64,000 nucleotides of DNA from Bradyrhizobium hereditatis (GCF_020329435.1 NZ_JAGKJK010000001.1:744001-808000), one strand, 5' to 3'; shown: positions 47,487 to 57,894, counted from the stretch's first letter. Program-made: numbers and translations. Notes: generated by a model from the sequence alone, not told the origin.

Positions 47487-48500
47487 ATGGACGACCTCAA
47501 ATCTATCATCGGAAAAGTCGCCACCGGCGCGACGCTGTCGCGTGAAGAATCGGCGTCCGCCTTCGACGCCATGATGTCGGGCGAGGCTACGCCTTCGCAG
47601 ATGGGCGGGCTGTTGATGGCGCTGCGGGTCCGCGGCGAAACGGTCGACGAGATCACCGGCGCAGTGTCGGCGATGCGCAGCAAGATGCTGCGGGTCAAGG
47701 CGCCAGCGGACTCCGTCGACGTGGTCGGCACCGGCGGCGACGGCTCCGGTTCGGTCAACGTCTCGACTTGCGCGGCCTTTATCGTCGCTGGCGCAGGCGT
47801 ACCCGTCGCCAAGCATGGCAACCGCGCTCTGTCCTCGCGCTCCGGCGCGGCCGATGTGCTGGCGTCGCTCGGTGTCAAAATCGACCTCACGCCCGACCAG
47901 GTCGGCCGCTGCGTGGCTGAGGCCGGCATCGGCTTCATGTTCGCGCCCGCGCATCATCCGGCGATGAAGAATGTCGGCCCGACCCGCGTCGAACTCGCCA
48001 CCCGCACCATCTTCAACCTGCTCGGTCCGCTCTCCAATCCGGCCGGCGTCAAGCGGCAGATGGTCGGCGTGTTCTCCAGGCATTGGGTGCAGCCGCTGGC
48101 ACAGGTGTTGAAAAATCTCGGCTCCGAATCCGTCTGGGTCGTGCACGGCTCCGACGGGCTCGATGAAATCACCCTCACCGGTCCGAGTTTCGTCGCCAGC
48201 CTCGACAACGGCAAGATCACCACATTCGAGGTGAAGCCAGAGGACGCGGGGCTCAGTTGTTGCAATATCGACGCGCTCATGGGCGGCGATGCCGACGCCA
48301 ACGCGCTGGCCCTGCAAAGCGTCCTCAACGGCCAGCCGAGCCCCTATCGCGACGTTGCGCTGTTGAACGCCGCGGCGGCCTTGATCGTGGCTGGCCGCGC
48401 CAAGGACCTGAAGGAAGGTGTTGCGATCGGTGCCCATTCGCTCGACAGCGGCGCGGCAGCCGCACGGCTGAAGCACCTGGTCGCGGTCTCGCGCGGCTGA
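47487..48500 (+). CDS. trpD: Anthranilate phosphoribosyltransferase
   Basis: Joins anthranilate and PRPP in tryptophan synthesis (337 residues). The PRPP site [37 protein letters not shown] and the anthranilate region [20 protein letters not shown] are all visible. Followed by trpC after 18 bp. trpE and trpG are not in the window. Confidence 0.96.
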   Translation: MDDLKSIIGKVATGATLSREESASAFDAMMSGEATPSQMGGLLMALRVRGETVDEITGAVSAMRSKMLRVKAPADSVDVVGTGGDGSGSVNVSTCAAFIVAGAGVPVAKHGNRALSSRSGAADVLASLGVKIDLTPDQVGRCVAEAGIGFMFAPAHHPAMKNVGPTRVELATRTIFNLLGPLSNPAGVKRQMVGVFSRHWVQPLAQVLKNLGSESVWVVHGSDGLDEITLTGPSFVASLDNGKITTFEVKPEDAGLSCCNIDALMGGDADANALALQSVLNGQPSPYRDVALLNAAAALIVAGRAKDLKEGVAIGAHSLDSGAAAARLKHLVAVSRG

Positions 48501-48518
48501 TCCGGAAGGCGGTAAGCA

Positions 48519-49340
48519 ATGTCCGATATCCTGAGCAAGATCGAAGCCTACAAGCGCGAGGAAATCGCTGCCGCCAAAAAGGCGCATCCGCTCTCCGAGA
48601 TCGAAGGGCGCGCCAAGGCGGCATCGCCGCCGCGCGGCTTCGTGCGCGCTATCAGGGAAAAGCTCGCCCGCGGTGATTACGCGCTGATCGCCGAAGTGAA
48701 GAAAGCCTCGCCCTCCAAGGGGCTGATCCGCGCCGATTTCGATCCGCCGGCGCTGGCAAAAGCCTATGAGGCCGGCGGCGCGGCATGCCTGTCGGTGCTG
48801 ACGGACGCGCCCTCTTTCCAGGGCCATCTCGATTTCATGGTCGCGGCGCGCGCGGCTACGAACCTGCCGGTGCTGCGCAAGGACTTCATGTTCGACACCT
48901 ATCAGGTGGTGGAAGCCCGCGCCCACGGCGCCGACTGCATCCTGATCATCATGGCCGCGCTCGACGATGTTGCTGCCAAAGACATCGAGGACGCCGCGAT
49001 TGCGCTTGGCATGGACGTGCTCATCGAAATCCACGACCGCGCCGAGCTCGATCGCGCGCTGAAACTTCGTTCGCCGATGATCGGCGTCAACAACCGCAAC
49101 CTGCGCACCTTCGAGACGACGCTGGCGACCAGCGAGGCGCTGGCGCCGCTGATCCCGAAGGATCGCCTGATAGTCGGCGAAAGCGGTATCTTCACGCCTG
49201 ACGATCTCGCCCGCCTTGAACGCGTCGGCATGTCGACCTTCCTGGTCGGTGAAAGCCTGATGCGGCAGGCCGATGTGACGGCAGCGACGCGCGCGCTGCT
49301 ATCGCGCACGACTGCGCCGCGCGCGACCGGGACCGGCTAG
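48519..49340 (+). CDS. trpC: Indole-3-glycerol-phosphate synthase
   Basis: Ring closure to indole-3-glycerol phosphate (273 residues, TIM barrel). Catalytic lysines lie in [12 protein letters not shown] and [20 protein letters not shown] and [15 protein letters not shown] are the late strands. A GGAAGGCGG-type site precedes the ATG. moaC follows after 3 bp. Confidence 0.96.
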   Translation: MSDILSKIEAYKREEIAAAKKAHPLSEIEGRAKAASPPRGFVRAIREKLARGDYALIAEVKKASPSKGLIRADFDPPALAKAYEAGGAACLSVLTDAPSFQGHLDFMVAARAATNLPVLRKDFMFDTYQVVEARAHGADCILIIMAALDDVAAKDIEDAAIALGMDVLIEIHDRAELDRALKLRSPMIGVNNRNLRTFETTLATSEALAPLIPKDRLIVGESGIFTPDDLARLERVGMSTFLVGESLMRQADVTAATRALLSRTTAPRATGTG

Positions 49341-49343
49341 CCG

Positions 49344-49847
49344 ATGGCGCAGAAGGCTTCCAAAGGCGGCGCCGCCCTCACCCATATCGATACATCCGGC
49401 GAGGCGCGGATGGTCGACGTCTCCGAGAAGCCGGCGACCGAGCGCACCGCCGTCGCCGAGGGGCGGGTCATCATGACCAAGGCGACGCTCGATCTGATCG
49501 TCTCCGGCAACGCCAAGAAGGGTGACGTGCTCGGCACCGCCCGCATCGCCGGCATCATGGCGGCCAAGCGCACCTCCGAGCTGATCCCGCTGTGCCACCC
49601 GCTGGCCCTATCCAAGGTCACGGTCGACATCACGCCCGACAAGAAGCTTTCCGGCTGCATCGTCCGCGCCACCGTCAAGGTCACCGGCCCGACCGGCGTC
49701 GAGATGGAAGCACTGACCGCGGTATCAGTCGCATGCCTCACGATCTACGACATGATCAAGGCGGTGGAGCGCGGCGTTCGCATCGAAGGCATCCACCTCA
49801 TCGAGAAGATCGGCGGTAAGTCCGGACATTATCGCGTGGAGCGGTGA
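49344..49847 (+). CDS. moaC: Cyclic pyranopterin monophosphate synthase
   Basis: Second step of molybdenum cofactor synthesis (167 residues). [13 protein letters not shown] holds conserved histidine/cysteine, and the C-terminal [23 protein letters not shown] holds the lysine-rich loop. It follows trpC with 3 bp between and is probably translationally linked to it. In related genomes moeA is the expected next gene, but here it lies 13.6 kb away. Confidence 0.96.
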   Translation: MAQKASKGGAALTHIDTSGEARMVDVSEKPATERTAVAEGRVIMTKATLDLIVSGNAKKGDVLGTARIAGIMAAKRTSELIPLCHPLALSKVTVDITPDKKLSGCIVRATVKVTGPTGVEMEALTAVSVACLTIYDMIKAVERGVRIEGIHLIEKIGGKSGHYRVER

Positions 49848-49953
49848 ACCGGCGGTGGTGTCGCCGTTGTCACGCGCGTGTGACTTGCACGGCGAGGAAT
49901 GCGCCCCGACCTTGCGGGGTTCTCTGATCGGGCCCCTCACAAGGAGGAATCCG

Positions 49954-50223
49954 ATGTCGATCTTAAGACTCGTGGGTACGGCGGCGGTGTTGGCCACGAT
50001 CTCGGCATCTGCCACGAAACCTGCACTGGCACAGCAGGTCATGTCCGAACCCGGCTATTGCGCGTTCTATTATCCGAACGCCAACTGCCAGAACAAAGGC
50101 CCGGGCAATCCCTATACCGACCCGCGGCGGTTCAGCCAGTTCTACGGCGGACCCGATGGCTCTGCCACTCCCAGCGTCGCCGTGAGAAAGCGTGCGCATC
50201 GATCTCCGGCATCCCCGCAATGA
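49954..50223 (+). CDS. Small exported hypothetical protein
   Basis: An 89-residue secreted protein: signal peptide to about residue 28 (VGTAAVLATISASATKPALA, cleaved after LAQ), mature part with EPGYCAFYYPNANCQNKGPG, and a short basic tail. AAGGAGGAAT is a strong ribosome site at the right distance from ATG 49954. The two close cysteines could form one disulphide. No known family; resembles short exported proteins common in Bradyrhizobium. Confidence 0.72.
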   Translation: MSILRLVGTAAVLATISASATKPALAQQVMSEPGYCAFYYPNANCQNKGPGNPYTDPRRFSQFYGGPDGSATPSVAVRKRAHRSPASPQ

Positions 50224-50506
50224 CTTCGGCATCGGCTTTGCGAAGCCCCGGAGCTGTCGCAAGCCTCCGTCAACGATCGCGGACCGCGAGCTTTGCGATC
50301 CGCTGTTTGATCGTCGGCGGCGCATCGTCAGTTCCATTGCCAACGATGACCCTCGCAGGTTGCCGACGGAACCTTCCGCCACCCGAATAACATTTCATTA
50401 ACCAGGCTTGCTAACGCCGGCTCCATCTCGGTGCGGTATCCAGGACGCGGGCCGGGTTAGGAGAACGCCGCTTCCGGCAGTTCAATTCCCGGTAGCGATC
50501 GCGCCA

Positions 50507-53233
50507 ATGGCTTTGACCGGCATCAGTTCACTCAGGATCGCGTCCGCCTTCCGCGGTGGCCCGATCCGCTGGTTGATCGTGGGTGGCGCGCTCTTGATCG
50601 CCACCATTGCGATCGGCGCGACCATCATGGCCGGCAATTTCCGCGAACGCGCGTTACGTAACAGCGAACGCGAGCTGGAAAACACCGTGCTCCTGCTCGC
50701 CCGTCATTTCGACCAGCAACTCGAAGATTTCCAGGTCGTCCAGAAGGACTTGATCGCGTTCATGCGATCCAGCGGGATCGCGACGGTCGAAAACTACAAG
50801 CGTCGGATGTCCGGTCACGACATCCACCTGATGCTGAAATCGAAGCTCGAAGCGCTGTCCTATGTCGGCGGCATCAACATCTTCGACGCCGATGGCAACC
50901 TGATCAATGCATCGATCGCCTGGCCGGCGCCAGCGGTCAACTCGGCGGATCGCGCCTTCTTTCGGACCTTCAAGTCCAGCCCGCAATCGCCGGAAATGCT
51001 GGTTGATCCGGTCTACAGCCGCATCACCGGCGCCTGGACCACGGTCTTCGCCCGCAAAGTCATCGGGCCGAACGGCGAATTCCTCGGCGTCATCGGCCGC
51101 GGCATCGAACCTGCCAATTTCGAAAAATTCTTCGCCACCGTCGCGCTCGGGCCCGGCGCCTCCATCGCCATGCATCACAGCGACGGCACGCTGCTGGCCC
51201 GCTATCCACATGCGCCCGAACTGATCGGCAAGAATTTCAAGAACGGTCCGCCCGCCCAGCGGCAGGTATTCGAGCTGCCTCGCAGCACCTCGCGCCTCAC
51301 CAGCCCGATCGACGGCGAGGACCGGCTGATCGCCTCGCGCGCGCTGACGAACTTTCCGCTTCTGATCGTCGCTTCGAGCACGACCTCCGCGGCGCTGGCC
51401 GACTGGCGCGAGCAGACCGTAATCCTGATCACGGTCACCGGCTTTTCCGTGCTGGCGATCGCCGTCCTGCTGTTTCTCGTCGTCCGCAAGCTTTCGCATC
51501 AGCACCGCGCCTCGAAGCATCGGCTGACACTGGAGAAGCAACGACTCGACACCGCCGTCAACAACATGACGCAGGGCCTACTGCTGTTCGATTCGAACCA
51601 GCAACTCATCATCTGCAACAAACGATATCTGGAAATGTACGGCCTGTCGGCCGACGTCGTGAAACCGGGTTGCAGCTTCCGCGAGGTGATCGCCCATCGC
51701 AAGCAGACGGGGTCCTTCGTCGGCGACGTTGATCACTATGTCGAGGTGATACTGCGCGACATCGCGCACCGCAACGTCATGGTCATTTCGACGCCGGACG
51801 GACGCTCGATCCAGGTCGTCAACGAGCCGGTCGCGGACGGCGGATGGCTGGCGACCCATGAAGACATCACCGAGCGGCGCCGCGCCGAAGAGCGCATCAC
51901 CCACCTCGCCCATTATGACGCGCTGACTGATCTGCCGAACCGCACGCTGTTCCATGAGCGGCTCAAGCGCGAATTGGCCCATGTCGTGCCGGACCGGCAA
52001 CTGGCTGTGCTTTATATCGACATCGACGAATTCAAGAGCGTCAACGATTCGCTCGGACACATGATCGGCGATGAATTGTTGAAATCGGTCGCCGCGAGCC
52101 TCGCGGCTTGCGCGCGAAAGAGCGATTTCGTGGCCCGGCTTGGCGGCGACGAGTTCGCCATCGTCCAGACCGGCATCGAGGACACCGACGATGTGATGAG
52201 GCTGGTCAGCCGTATCTTCGAGGCGATCCGCTCACCCTACCAGTGCCTCGGCCATCAGGTGACTACCGACGCCAGCATCGGCATTGCGCTGGCACCGCAG
52301 GACGGCTCCGACCTCGACCAGATCATGAAGAATGCGGATCTCGCCATGTACGCGGCCAAGGCTGCTGGCCGCCGCACCTACCGCTTCTTCGAACCTGACA
52401 TGGAGGCCGAGGTCCGCGCCCGCCGCGGCCTGGAAATGGACCTGCGTCAGGCGCTCGTCGATGGCGGCTTCGAGGTCCACTACCAGCCTTGTCTTGGTCT
52501 GCAGACCAACGCGATTACCGGCTGCGAGGCGCTGGTGCGCTGGCGCCATCCAGAGCGCGGCATGATTTCGCCGGCCGAGTTCGTGCCGATCGCCGAGGAT
52601 ACCGGCCTGATCAACCAGCTCGGCGAATGGGTGCTGAACACGGCGTGCAAGGAAGCGGCAAGTTGGCCGGGCCATATCAGGCTCGCGGTCAACGTCTCGC
52701 CGGTTCAATTCAGGAGTGGCACGCTGGCGCTCAAGGTGATGAAGGCGCTCGCCGAAACCGGCCTCGCCGCGGACCGGCTGGAGCTCGAGATCACCGAGGC
52801 GGTTCTGATCCGCGACGACGAGGCGGCGCTTGCCGTCCTGCACGACCTCCGCGCCATCGGCGTCCGCATCGCGCTCGACGATTTCGGCACCGGCTATTCC
52901 TCGCTGAGCTATCTGCAGCGCTTCCCGTTCGACAAGATCAAGATCGACCGCTGCTTCATATCAGACATCGCCGAGCCGGAAGGCTCGTCCTGCATCGTAC
53001 AGGCGGTGGTGAACATCGCCGCCGAACGCCACATGACGACGACGGCCGAAGGCGTCGAGACCGAGCAGCAGCGCGACTTGCTGCGCGAACTCGGCTGTTC
53101 GGAAATCCAGGGTTACCTGTTCAGCGCGCCGAAGCCGGCAGCGGAGATCAGGCCGATGCTAACAAAATACAAGTCGCGCCCTGAAGCGCCGCGCACGGTC
53201 GGTCAGCGCAAGAACGAGGCTCGCTCGGCGTAG
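50507..53233 (+). CDS. Bifunctional c-di-GMP enzyme with Cache, PAS, GGDEF and EAL domains
   Basis: A membrane receptor of 908 residues. Order: membrane helix (about 20-43), periplasmic double-Cache sensor (about 50-300), second helix (about 308-330), a PAS-like domain, GGDEF (about 465-625) and EAL (about 640-895). The GGDEF signature reads RLGGDEFAIV and the product-inhibition RxxD site, RKSD, lies five residues before it. The EAL domain has EALVRWRHP, ITEAVLIRD, LDDFGTGYSSL, IKIDRCFI and TTAEGVET, so both domains look intact. The ATG at 50507 was chosen because it places the helix near the N-terminus; an upstream start at 50408 is in frame. Such proteins set c-di-GMP level in answer to an outside ligand. 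Confidence 0.9.
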   Translation: MALTGISSLRIASAFRGGPIRWLIVGGALLIATIAIGATIMAGNFRERALRNSERELENTVLLLARHFDQQLEDFQVVQKDLIAFMRSSGIATVENYKRRMSGHDIHLMLKSKLEALSYVGGINIFDADGNLINASIAWPAPAVNSADRAFFRTFKSSPQSPEMLVDPVYSRITGAWTTVFARKVIGPNGEFLGVIGRGIEPANFEKFFATVALGPGASIAMHHSDGTLLARYPHAPELIGKNFKNGPPAQRQVFELPRSTSRLTSPIDGEDRLIASRALTNFPLLIVASSTTSAALADWREQTVILITVTGFSVLAIAVLLFLVVRKLSHQHRASKHRLTLEKQRLDTAVNNMTQGLLLFDSNQQLIICNKRYLEMYGLSADVVKPGCSFREVIAHRKQTGSFVGDVDHYVEVILRDIAHRNVMVISTPDGRSIQVVNEPVADGGWLATHEDITERRRAEERITHLAHYDALTDLPNRTLFHERLKRELAHVVPDRQLAVLYIDIDEFKSVNDSLGHMIGDELLKSVAASLAACARKSDFVARLGGDEFAIVQTGIEDTDDVMRLVSRIFEAIRSPYQCLGHQVTTDASIGIALAPQDGSDLDQIMKNADLAMYAAKAAGRRTYRFFEPDMEAEVRARRGLEMDLRQALVDGGFEVHYQPCLGLQTNAITGCEALVRWRHPERGMISPAEFVPIAEDTGLINQLGEWVLNTACKEAASWPGHIRLAVNVSPVQFRSGTLALKVMKALAETGLAADRLELEITEAVLIRDDEAALAVLHDLRAIGVRIALDDFGTGYSSLSYLQRFPFDKIKIDRCFISDIAEPEGSSCIVQAVVNIAAERHMTTTAEGVETEQQRDLLRELGCSEIQGYLFSAPKPAAEIRPMLTKYKSRPEAPRTVGQRKNEARSA

Positions 53234-53303
53234 GGTCAAGGCGCAGTCGCGGTGTGCGCCGGACAAGCGTTTTGATTCAGTTTTCAAACAGCCAACGACT
53301 TTT

Positions 53304-53382
53304 CCCGTCATTGCGAGCGCAGCGAAGCAATCCAAGTCTCGACTCGGGGACAGATGGATTGCTTCGCTGCGCTCGCAATGAC
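53304..53382. repeat. Palindromic repeat (CGTCATTGCGAG family), copy 3
   Basis: GTCATTGCGAG at the left and CTCGCAATGAC at the right are the outer arms, with GAAGCAATCC and GGATTGCTTC inside. This copy lies exactly where homology of the neighbouring pseudogene ends, so it replaces the C-terminus of that gene. Confidence 0.83.
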
Positions 53383-53605
53383 CACTCTGTCGCCTGAGGC
53401 GATGCCAACGTCAGAACCGCGGCCGGGACTTCGCCGTGGATCAGACGGTCAATGGCTCCGGCCTGCCCTTCGCTGAACTGCACTTCGGCGGCTCCTGCCG
53501 CCATGAAGGCGGCGTTGACGCGTCCGCTTGATGCGGATTGCTTCTCTTCGATCGCGATATTCTTGTTATTCAGATCGGATAACGATTCAATTTCAGGATG
53601 CGTGT
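53382..53605 (-). pseudogene. Truncated second copy of the binding-protein-like gene at 58004
   Basis: Read on the minus strand this encodes IESLSDLNNKNIAIEEKQSA, FMAAGAAEVQFSEGQAGAID and VPAAVLTLASPQATEW, closely matching the C-terminal domain of the protein encoded at 58004-59113. It has no N-terminal half and no own start, and its end is cut by a palindromic repeat, so it is a fragment. It and its parent lie on either side of the autotransporter gene, in the same orientation. No other gene was found in 53234-53715; the autotransporter promoter must lie partly in it. Confidence 0.82.
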
Positions 53606-53715
53606 GATTGCGGCGCAACATGCGGAGGAATTAGCACCTCTGAATGATGCGTGGCACCTGCCTCGATTGACATGCCGCGCTGTTTTGGAGGTAAGTACGG
53701 AGTGCATTCGGAGCC

Positions 53716-56700
53716 ATGCGACGCGGCTCGCGACATGGATCGAGCGGCGAGCGTGAGAGGGAGGCGGGTCAGTTGTCGGTGCAGCCATACCCGAACTCCT
53801 GGTTGCGCTACTCATGGTTGTGTTCATCGGCCATCCTTGGCGGCGTCTGTCTCGTGCCAGCGGCGACGTCGTTGCCGGCCGCGGCGCAATCCACCTGGAC
53901 CGGTGCCGCATCCAGCAATTGGTTCGACGCAAGCAACTGGACGAACGGCGTTCCGGTCGCTGGCGGGGGAACGGCAAGGGTCGACACGACTACACCCAAT
54001 GCTCCAGTGGTGAATGCGCCCGGTGCTGCTGCGGAAGTCATTGCGGTCGGCATCAACGCGGTGGGCGCGCTCACCATTACGGGAGGCGGTACGCTGAGCA
54101 GTGTGGAGGGCCATATCGGCTACCCCTTCTCTCATGGCACGGTGACGGTGACCGGTCCCGGATCCAATTGGAGCAATTCCCATACACTTGACGTCGGCTT
54201 CTTCGGCATAGGGACGCTCACCATCGAGAGCGGTGGGACGGTGAGCAGCATGAACGGCTATCTCGGCACGGTTGCCGGCGCCGAGGGCACGGTGACGGTG
54301 ACCGGCGCCGGCTCCACCTGGACCAACAGTGGAAATCTCGTCGCCGGCAGGGGCGGCAGGGGCACACTCACCATCGCGGACGGCGCTACGGTGAGCAGCG
54401 TGAACGGCTATGTCGGCGACCTCGATACCGCCCACGGAACCATGACGGTGACCGGCGCGGGATCCACCTGGACCAATTCCGGAAATCTCTTCGTCGGGGA
54501 TGCCGGCACAGGCACGCTCACCATCGCGAATGGCGGAACGGTGAGCAATACGGACGGGTATCTCGGCCGCATCGGTTTCTCTTCTGCCACGGCGACGGTG
54601 ACCGGCAACGGATCCACCTGGATCAATTCCGGAAATCTCTTCGTCGGCAACGGCGGCACGGGCACGCTCACCATCGCGGACGGCGCAACGGTGAGCAGCG
54701 TGAACAGCTATGTCGGCGCCCTCGGTAGCGCCCTCGGAACGATAACGGTGACCGGCGCGGGATCCACCTGGACCAATTCCGGAAATCTCTTCGTCGGCGA
54801 TGCCGGCACAGGCACGCTTGCCATCGCGAATGGCGCAACGGTGAGCAATACGGACGGCTATCTCGGCCGCAGCGCTGCGTCTCTTGGCACGGCGACGGTG
54901 ACCGGCGCCGGCTCCGCCTGGACCAACAGCGGAAATCTCGTCATCGGCGATGCCGGCACAGGCATGCTGACCGTCGCGGCCGGCGGCCGGGTGAGCGGCG
55001 CAATCGGCATCGTCGGCAACGACACCGGCTCCCACGGCACCGTGACGGTGACCGGCACAGGCTCTGCCTTGACCAACAGCGGAAACCTCTTCGTCGGCAA
55101 CGCCGGCACGGGCGCGCTCACTATCGCGGACGGCGGCCGGGTGAGCAACGCGATCGGTTTCGTCGGTTTCGGCGTCGGTTCGCAGGGGTCCATGACGGTG
55201 ACAGGCACCGGCTCGACGTGGAGCAACAGCTCCTCCCTCACAATCGGCGGCAGCGGCACGGGCGTACTCGCGATCGAGAATGGCGCAGCCGTGAGCAACA
55301 CCTCCGCAATTGTCGGGTCGGCCAACGGCTCGCAAGGGAGCGTGACGGTGACGGGCGCTGGCTCTACCTGGACCAATTCCTCACAGCTCTCGATCGGCTA
55401 TTTCGGCGTCGGATCGCTCGCGGTCGCAAACGGGGGGATGGTCAGCAGCACATATGGGATCCTCGGCGAGTTTGGCGGCGCGCAGGGCACGGCCACGGTC
55501 GCGGGCGCCGGCTCTGCCTGGGCCAATTCCCTGGACCTTTACGTCGGTAACACCGGTACCGGTTCGCTCGCGGTCTCGAATGGCGGCACGGTAAGCAATA
55601 CGAACGGCCATGTCGGTTACGACATCGGCTCGCAAGGCACGGTGACAGTGACGGGTCCGGGCTCGACCTGGAACACCAATGCCTCCCTCACAATCGGCGT
55701 CAGCGGCACTGGCGTGCTCGCCGTCGAGAATGGCGGAGCCGTGAGCAGCGCGTCCGCCATCATCGGGTCGGCCATCGGCTCGCAAGGAACAGTGGCGGTG
55801 ACCGGTCCGGGCTCGGCCTGGAACACCAGTGCCTCCTTCACAATCGGCGTCAGCGGCACTGGCGTGCTCGCCATCGACAATGGTGGATCCGTGAGTAGCG
55901 CGTCGGCCATCATCGGGTCGGCCATTGGCTCGCAAGGAACCGTGGCGGTGACGGGCGCCGGCTCGACATGGACCAATTCCGGAGACCTTTATCTCGGGGT
56001 CTACGGCACCGGAACGCTCACCGTGACGGAGGGTGCGATGGTGCACGCCGGCACCGTGCATGTGGCGAGCCAGGCTGGCTCGCGTGGCACGCTGAACATC
56101 GGCGCGGCGGCAGGCAGTCCGGCGGCGACCGCCGGCACGCTCGACGCGGCAAGCATCGCGTTCGGCGCCGGCATTGGCACGATCAACTTCAATCATACGT
56201 CCGCAAACTACGTGGTCGGGTCGACGATGACCGGCAACGGCAGCGTCAATGTGCTGTCCGGCACCACCATCCTGACGGCTGCCAACAGCTACACCGGTCC
56301 CACGGCCGTCAACGGCGCCACGCTCATCGTGAACGGCTCGATCGCCACGTCACCGCTGACGGTGGATGGCGGCGGTCTTGTCGGGGGCACCGGTGTTCTT
56401 GGCGCAACGGCCATCAGTGCCGGCACGCTGTCGCCCGGCAACTCGATCGGCACCATCACGGTGCAGGGCAATCTCGTACTATCGGCGGCCTCGACCTACC
56501 TGGTCGAGATTGCGCCGACGAGTGCCGATCGCATCGATGTCACGGGCGCGGCGCAGCTCGCCGGTGCCTTGCGTGTGGTCGCAGCGCCCGGGACCTACGC
56601 ACCGGGTACCACCTACACGATTCTCACGGCGACGGGCGGCATCGCCGGCACGTTCGACAGCGTGACTTCCAATCTCACGTCGTCCGCCTTCGTGGCGCCG

Positions 56701-57894
56701 ACTGTGTCCTATAATGCCGACCACGTGTTTTTCAGCCTCGCACGCACGGCAAGCTTCGCGAGCGTCGGTTGGACGCGCAACCAGATTGCCACCGGCACCG
56801 GCGTCGATTCGCTCGGCTTCGGCAATCCCATCTTCAATACGGTGCTCTACGGCACGGCCGCGCAGGCGCGGCAAGCGTTCGATGCGCTCTCGGGCGAGTT
56901 GCATGCGAGTACGGCGGGCGTGCTCGTCGACGAATCGCGCGATCTACGCGATGCGGTGCTCGGTCGTCTCCGCCAGGCGTCCTTCGACAACGCGGCAGGC
57001 GGGACGGCGTCGCGTGCCGCCCGCCCGGCGGCCCTTGCGGGGACCGTGCCGAAGACGGGGACGCACTCGTCCCGCCTGACCTTCTGGGCGCAGGGACTCG
57101 GCGCGCGCGGTCGCATCGACAGCGACGGCAATGCGGCAACGGTCGGTCGCCGCCACGCTGGCGCCGTCGCGGGGCTCGACGGCGCTGTTGATGACTGGCG
57201 CCTCGGCTTCGCGGCGGGTTATTCGGACTCCGCGGTCGGCGCGGACGCACGCGCGAGCTCGGCCTCGGTCGAGAGCGGGCACGCGGCGTTCTACGGCGCG
57301 GGCACTGCCGGCGCCTGGAGCGTGCGCGCCGGCACGGCCTATTCGTACCACCAGATCGACACCACCCGCACCATCGCGTTTCCGGGCTTTGTCGATCGCG
57401 CGTCGGCCGCCTATCATGGCGGCACCGCCCAGGTGTTCGGCGAGATCGGCTACGGTTTCGGGCTCGGCCCGGTCGCGCTCGAGCCGTTCGCAGGGGCTGC
57501 CTGGGTGCAGGCGAGAACAAGCGGTTTCACGGAGAAGGGCGGCGTCGCGGCGCTCACGGGTGCGCGCGACCGCGAAGAGGCGGGCTTCGCGACACTTGGC
57601 GCGCGGCTCGCCACCAGCGTCGCGATTGGGGGAATGACGCTGGTACCTCGCCTCTCCGCCGCCTGGCAGCACGCGCTCGGCGACGTGACGCCGGTCACCA
57701 CCCTCTCCTTCGCGAGCGGAGGCACTGCCTTCGAGATCGCGGGCGCGCCGCTCGCGCGCGACAGCGCGCTCCTCGAAGCCGGCGCTGACCTGTATCTCAA
57801 TGCACAAACCACGCTCGGCATTCTCTACCAGGGCCAGATCGCACGCAACGCCGAAGACCACGCCGTCCGAGGCCGCCTCGCCGTGAGATTTTGA
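53716..57894 (+). CDS. Autotransporter with thirteen-unit repeat passenger
   Basis: A type V secreted outer-membrane protein of 1392 residues. An extended N-terminal signal (about 1-58, with WLCSSAILGGVCLVPAAT) ends at AAQ. The passenger runs to about residue 1080: a lead-in WTGAASSNWFDASNWTNGVP, then 13 repeats of exactly 50 residues (about 141-790), then an autotransporter-associated segment GTTILTAANSYTGPTAVNGA and LSPGNSIGTITVQGNL. The last 300 residues are the membrane barrel, starting near the helical linker LHASTAGVLVDESRDLRDAV and ending in the usual terminal aromatic, VRGRLAVRF. The passenger should fold as a long beta-helix and most likely mediates adhesion or aggregation. Its gene lies between two copies of a duplicated fragment and follows a c-di-GMP enzyme gene. 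Confidence 0.9.
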   Translation: MRRGSRHGSSGEREREAGQLSVQPYPNSWLRYSWLCSSAILGGVCLVPAATSLPAAAQSTWTGAASSNWFDASNWTNGVPVAGGGTARVDTTTPNAPVVNAPGAAAEVIAVGINAVGALTITGGGTLSSVEGHIGYPFSHGTVTVTGPGSNWSNSHTLDVGFFGIGTLTIESGGTVSSMNGYLGTVAGAEGTVTVTGAGSTWTNSGNLVAGRGGRGTLTIADGATVSSVNGYVGDLDTAHGTMTVTGAGSTWTNSGNLFVGDAGTGTLTIANGGTVSNTDGYLGRIGFSSATATVTGNGSTWINSGNLFVGNGGTGTLTIADGATVSSVNSYVGALGSALGTITVTGAGSTWTNSGNLFVGDAGTGTLAIANGATVSNTDGYLGRSAASLGTATVTGAGSAWTNSGNLVIGDAGTGMLTVAAGGRVSGAIGIVGNDTGSHGTVTVTGTGSALTNSGNLFVGNAGTGALTIADGGRVSNAIGFVGFGVGSQGSMTVTGTGSTWSNSSSLTIGGSGTGVLAIENGAAVSNTSAIVGSANGSQGSVTVTGAGSTWTNSSQLSIGYFGVGSLAVANGGMVSSTYGILGEFGGAQGTATVAGAGSAWANSLDLYVGNTGTGSLAVSNGGTVSNTNGHVGYDIGSQGTVTVTGPGSTWNTNASLTIGVSGTGVLAVENGGAVSSASAIIGSAIGSQGTVAVTGPGSAWNTSASFTIGVSGTGVLAIDNGGSVSSASAIIGSAIGSQGTVAVTGAGSTWTNSGDLYLGVYGTGTLTVTEGAMVHAGTVHVASQAGSRGTLNIGAAAGSPAATAGTLDAASIAFGAGIGTINFNHTSANYVVGSTMTGNGSVNVLSGTTILTAANSYTGPTAVNGATLIVNGSIATSPLTVDGGGLVGGTGVLGATAISAGTLSPGNSIGTITVQGNLVLSAASTYLVEIAPTSADRIDVTGAAQLAGALRVVAAPGTYAPGTTYTILTATGGIAGTFDSVTSNLTSSAFVAPTVSYNADHVFFSLARTASFASVGWTRNQIATGTGVDSLGFGNPIFNTVLYGTAAQARQAFDALSGELHASTAGVLVDESRDLRDAVLGRLRQASFDNAAGGTASRAARPAALAGTVPKTGTHSSRLTFWAQGLGARGRIDSDGNAATVGRRHAGAVAGLDGAVDDWRLGFAAGYSDSAVGADARASSASVESGHAAFYGAGTAGAWSVRAGTAYSYHQIDTTRTIAFPGFVDRASAAYHGGTAQVFGEIGYGFGLGPVALEPFAGAAWVQARTSGFTEKGGVAALTGARDREEAGFATLGARLATSVAIGGMTLVPRLSAAWQHALGDVTPVTTLSFASGGTAFEIAGAPLARDSALLEAGADLYLNAQTTLGILYQGQIARNAEDHAVRGRLAVRF
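54136..56085 (+). repeat. Thirteen tandem 150-bp units in the autotransporter passenger
   Basis: Units start at 54136, 54286 and so on every 150 bp to 55936. Each codes for 50 residues with the pattern GTxTVTGxGSxWTNS, then LxVGxxGTGxLTIxxGGxVS, then a variable xxGYxG tail. No unit has an insertion or deletion. The second and third units resemble the fourth and fifth as a 300-bp pair, and units 11 and 12 are nearly the same, so the array has grown by duplication. Confidence 0.93.

Noticed and set aside
47346-49034. Open frame of 562 codons antisense to trpD and trpC
   Set aside because: Mirror of two certain genes in high-GC DNA; composition is His/Arg/Asp-rich and lacks any family.
53824-55335. 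Long open frame of 503 codons antisense to the autotransporter
   Set aside because: It exists because of codon bias in the tandem repeats; it has no start signal or known domain and the plus-strand product is clear.
54136-56085. CRISPR-like array
   Set aside because: Units are 150 bp, contiguous, in frame and coding; there are no spacers and no cas genes.
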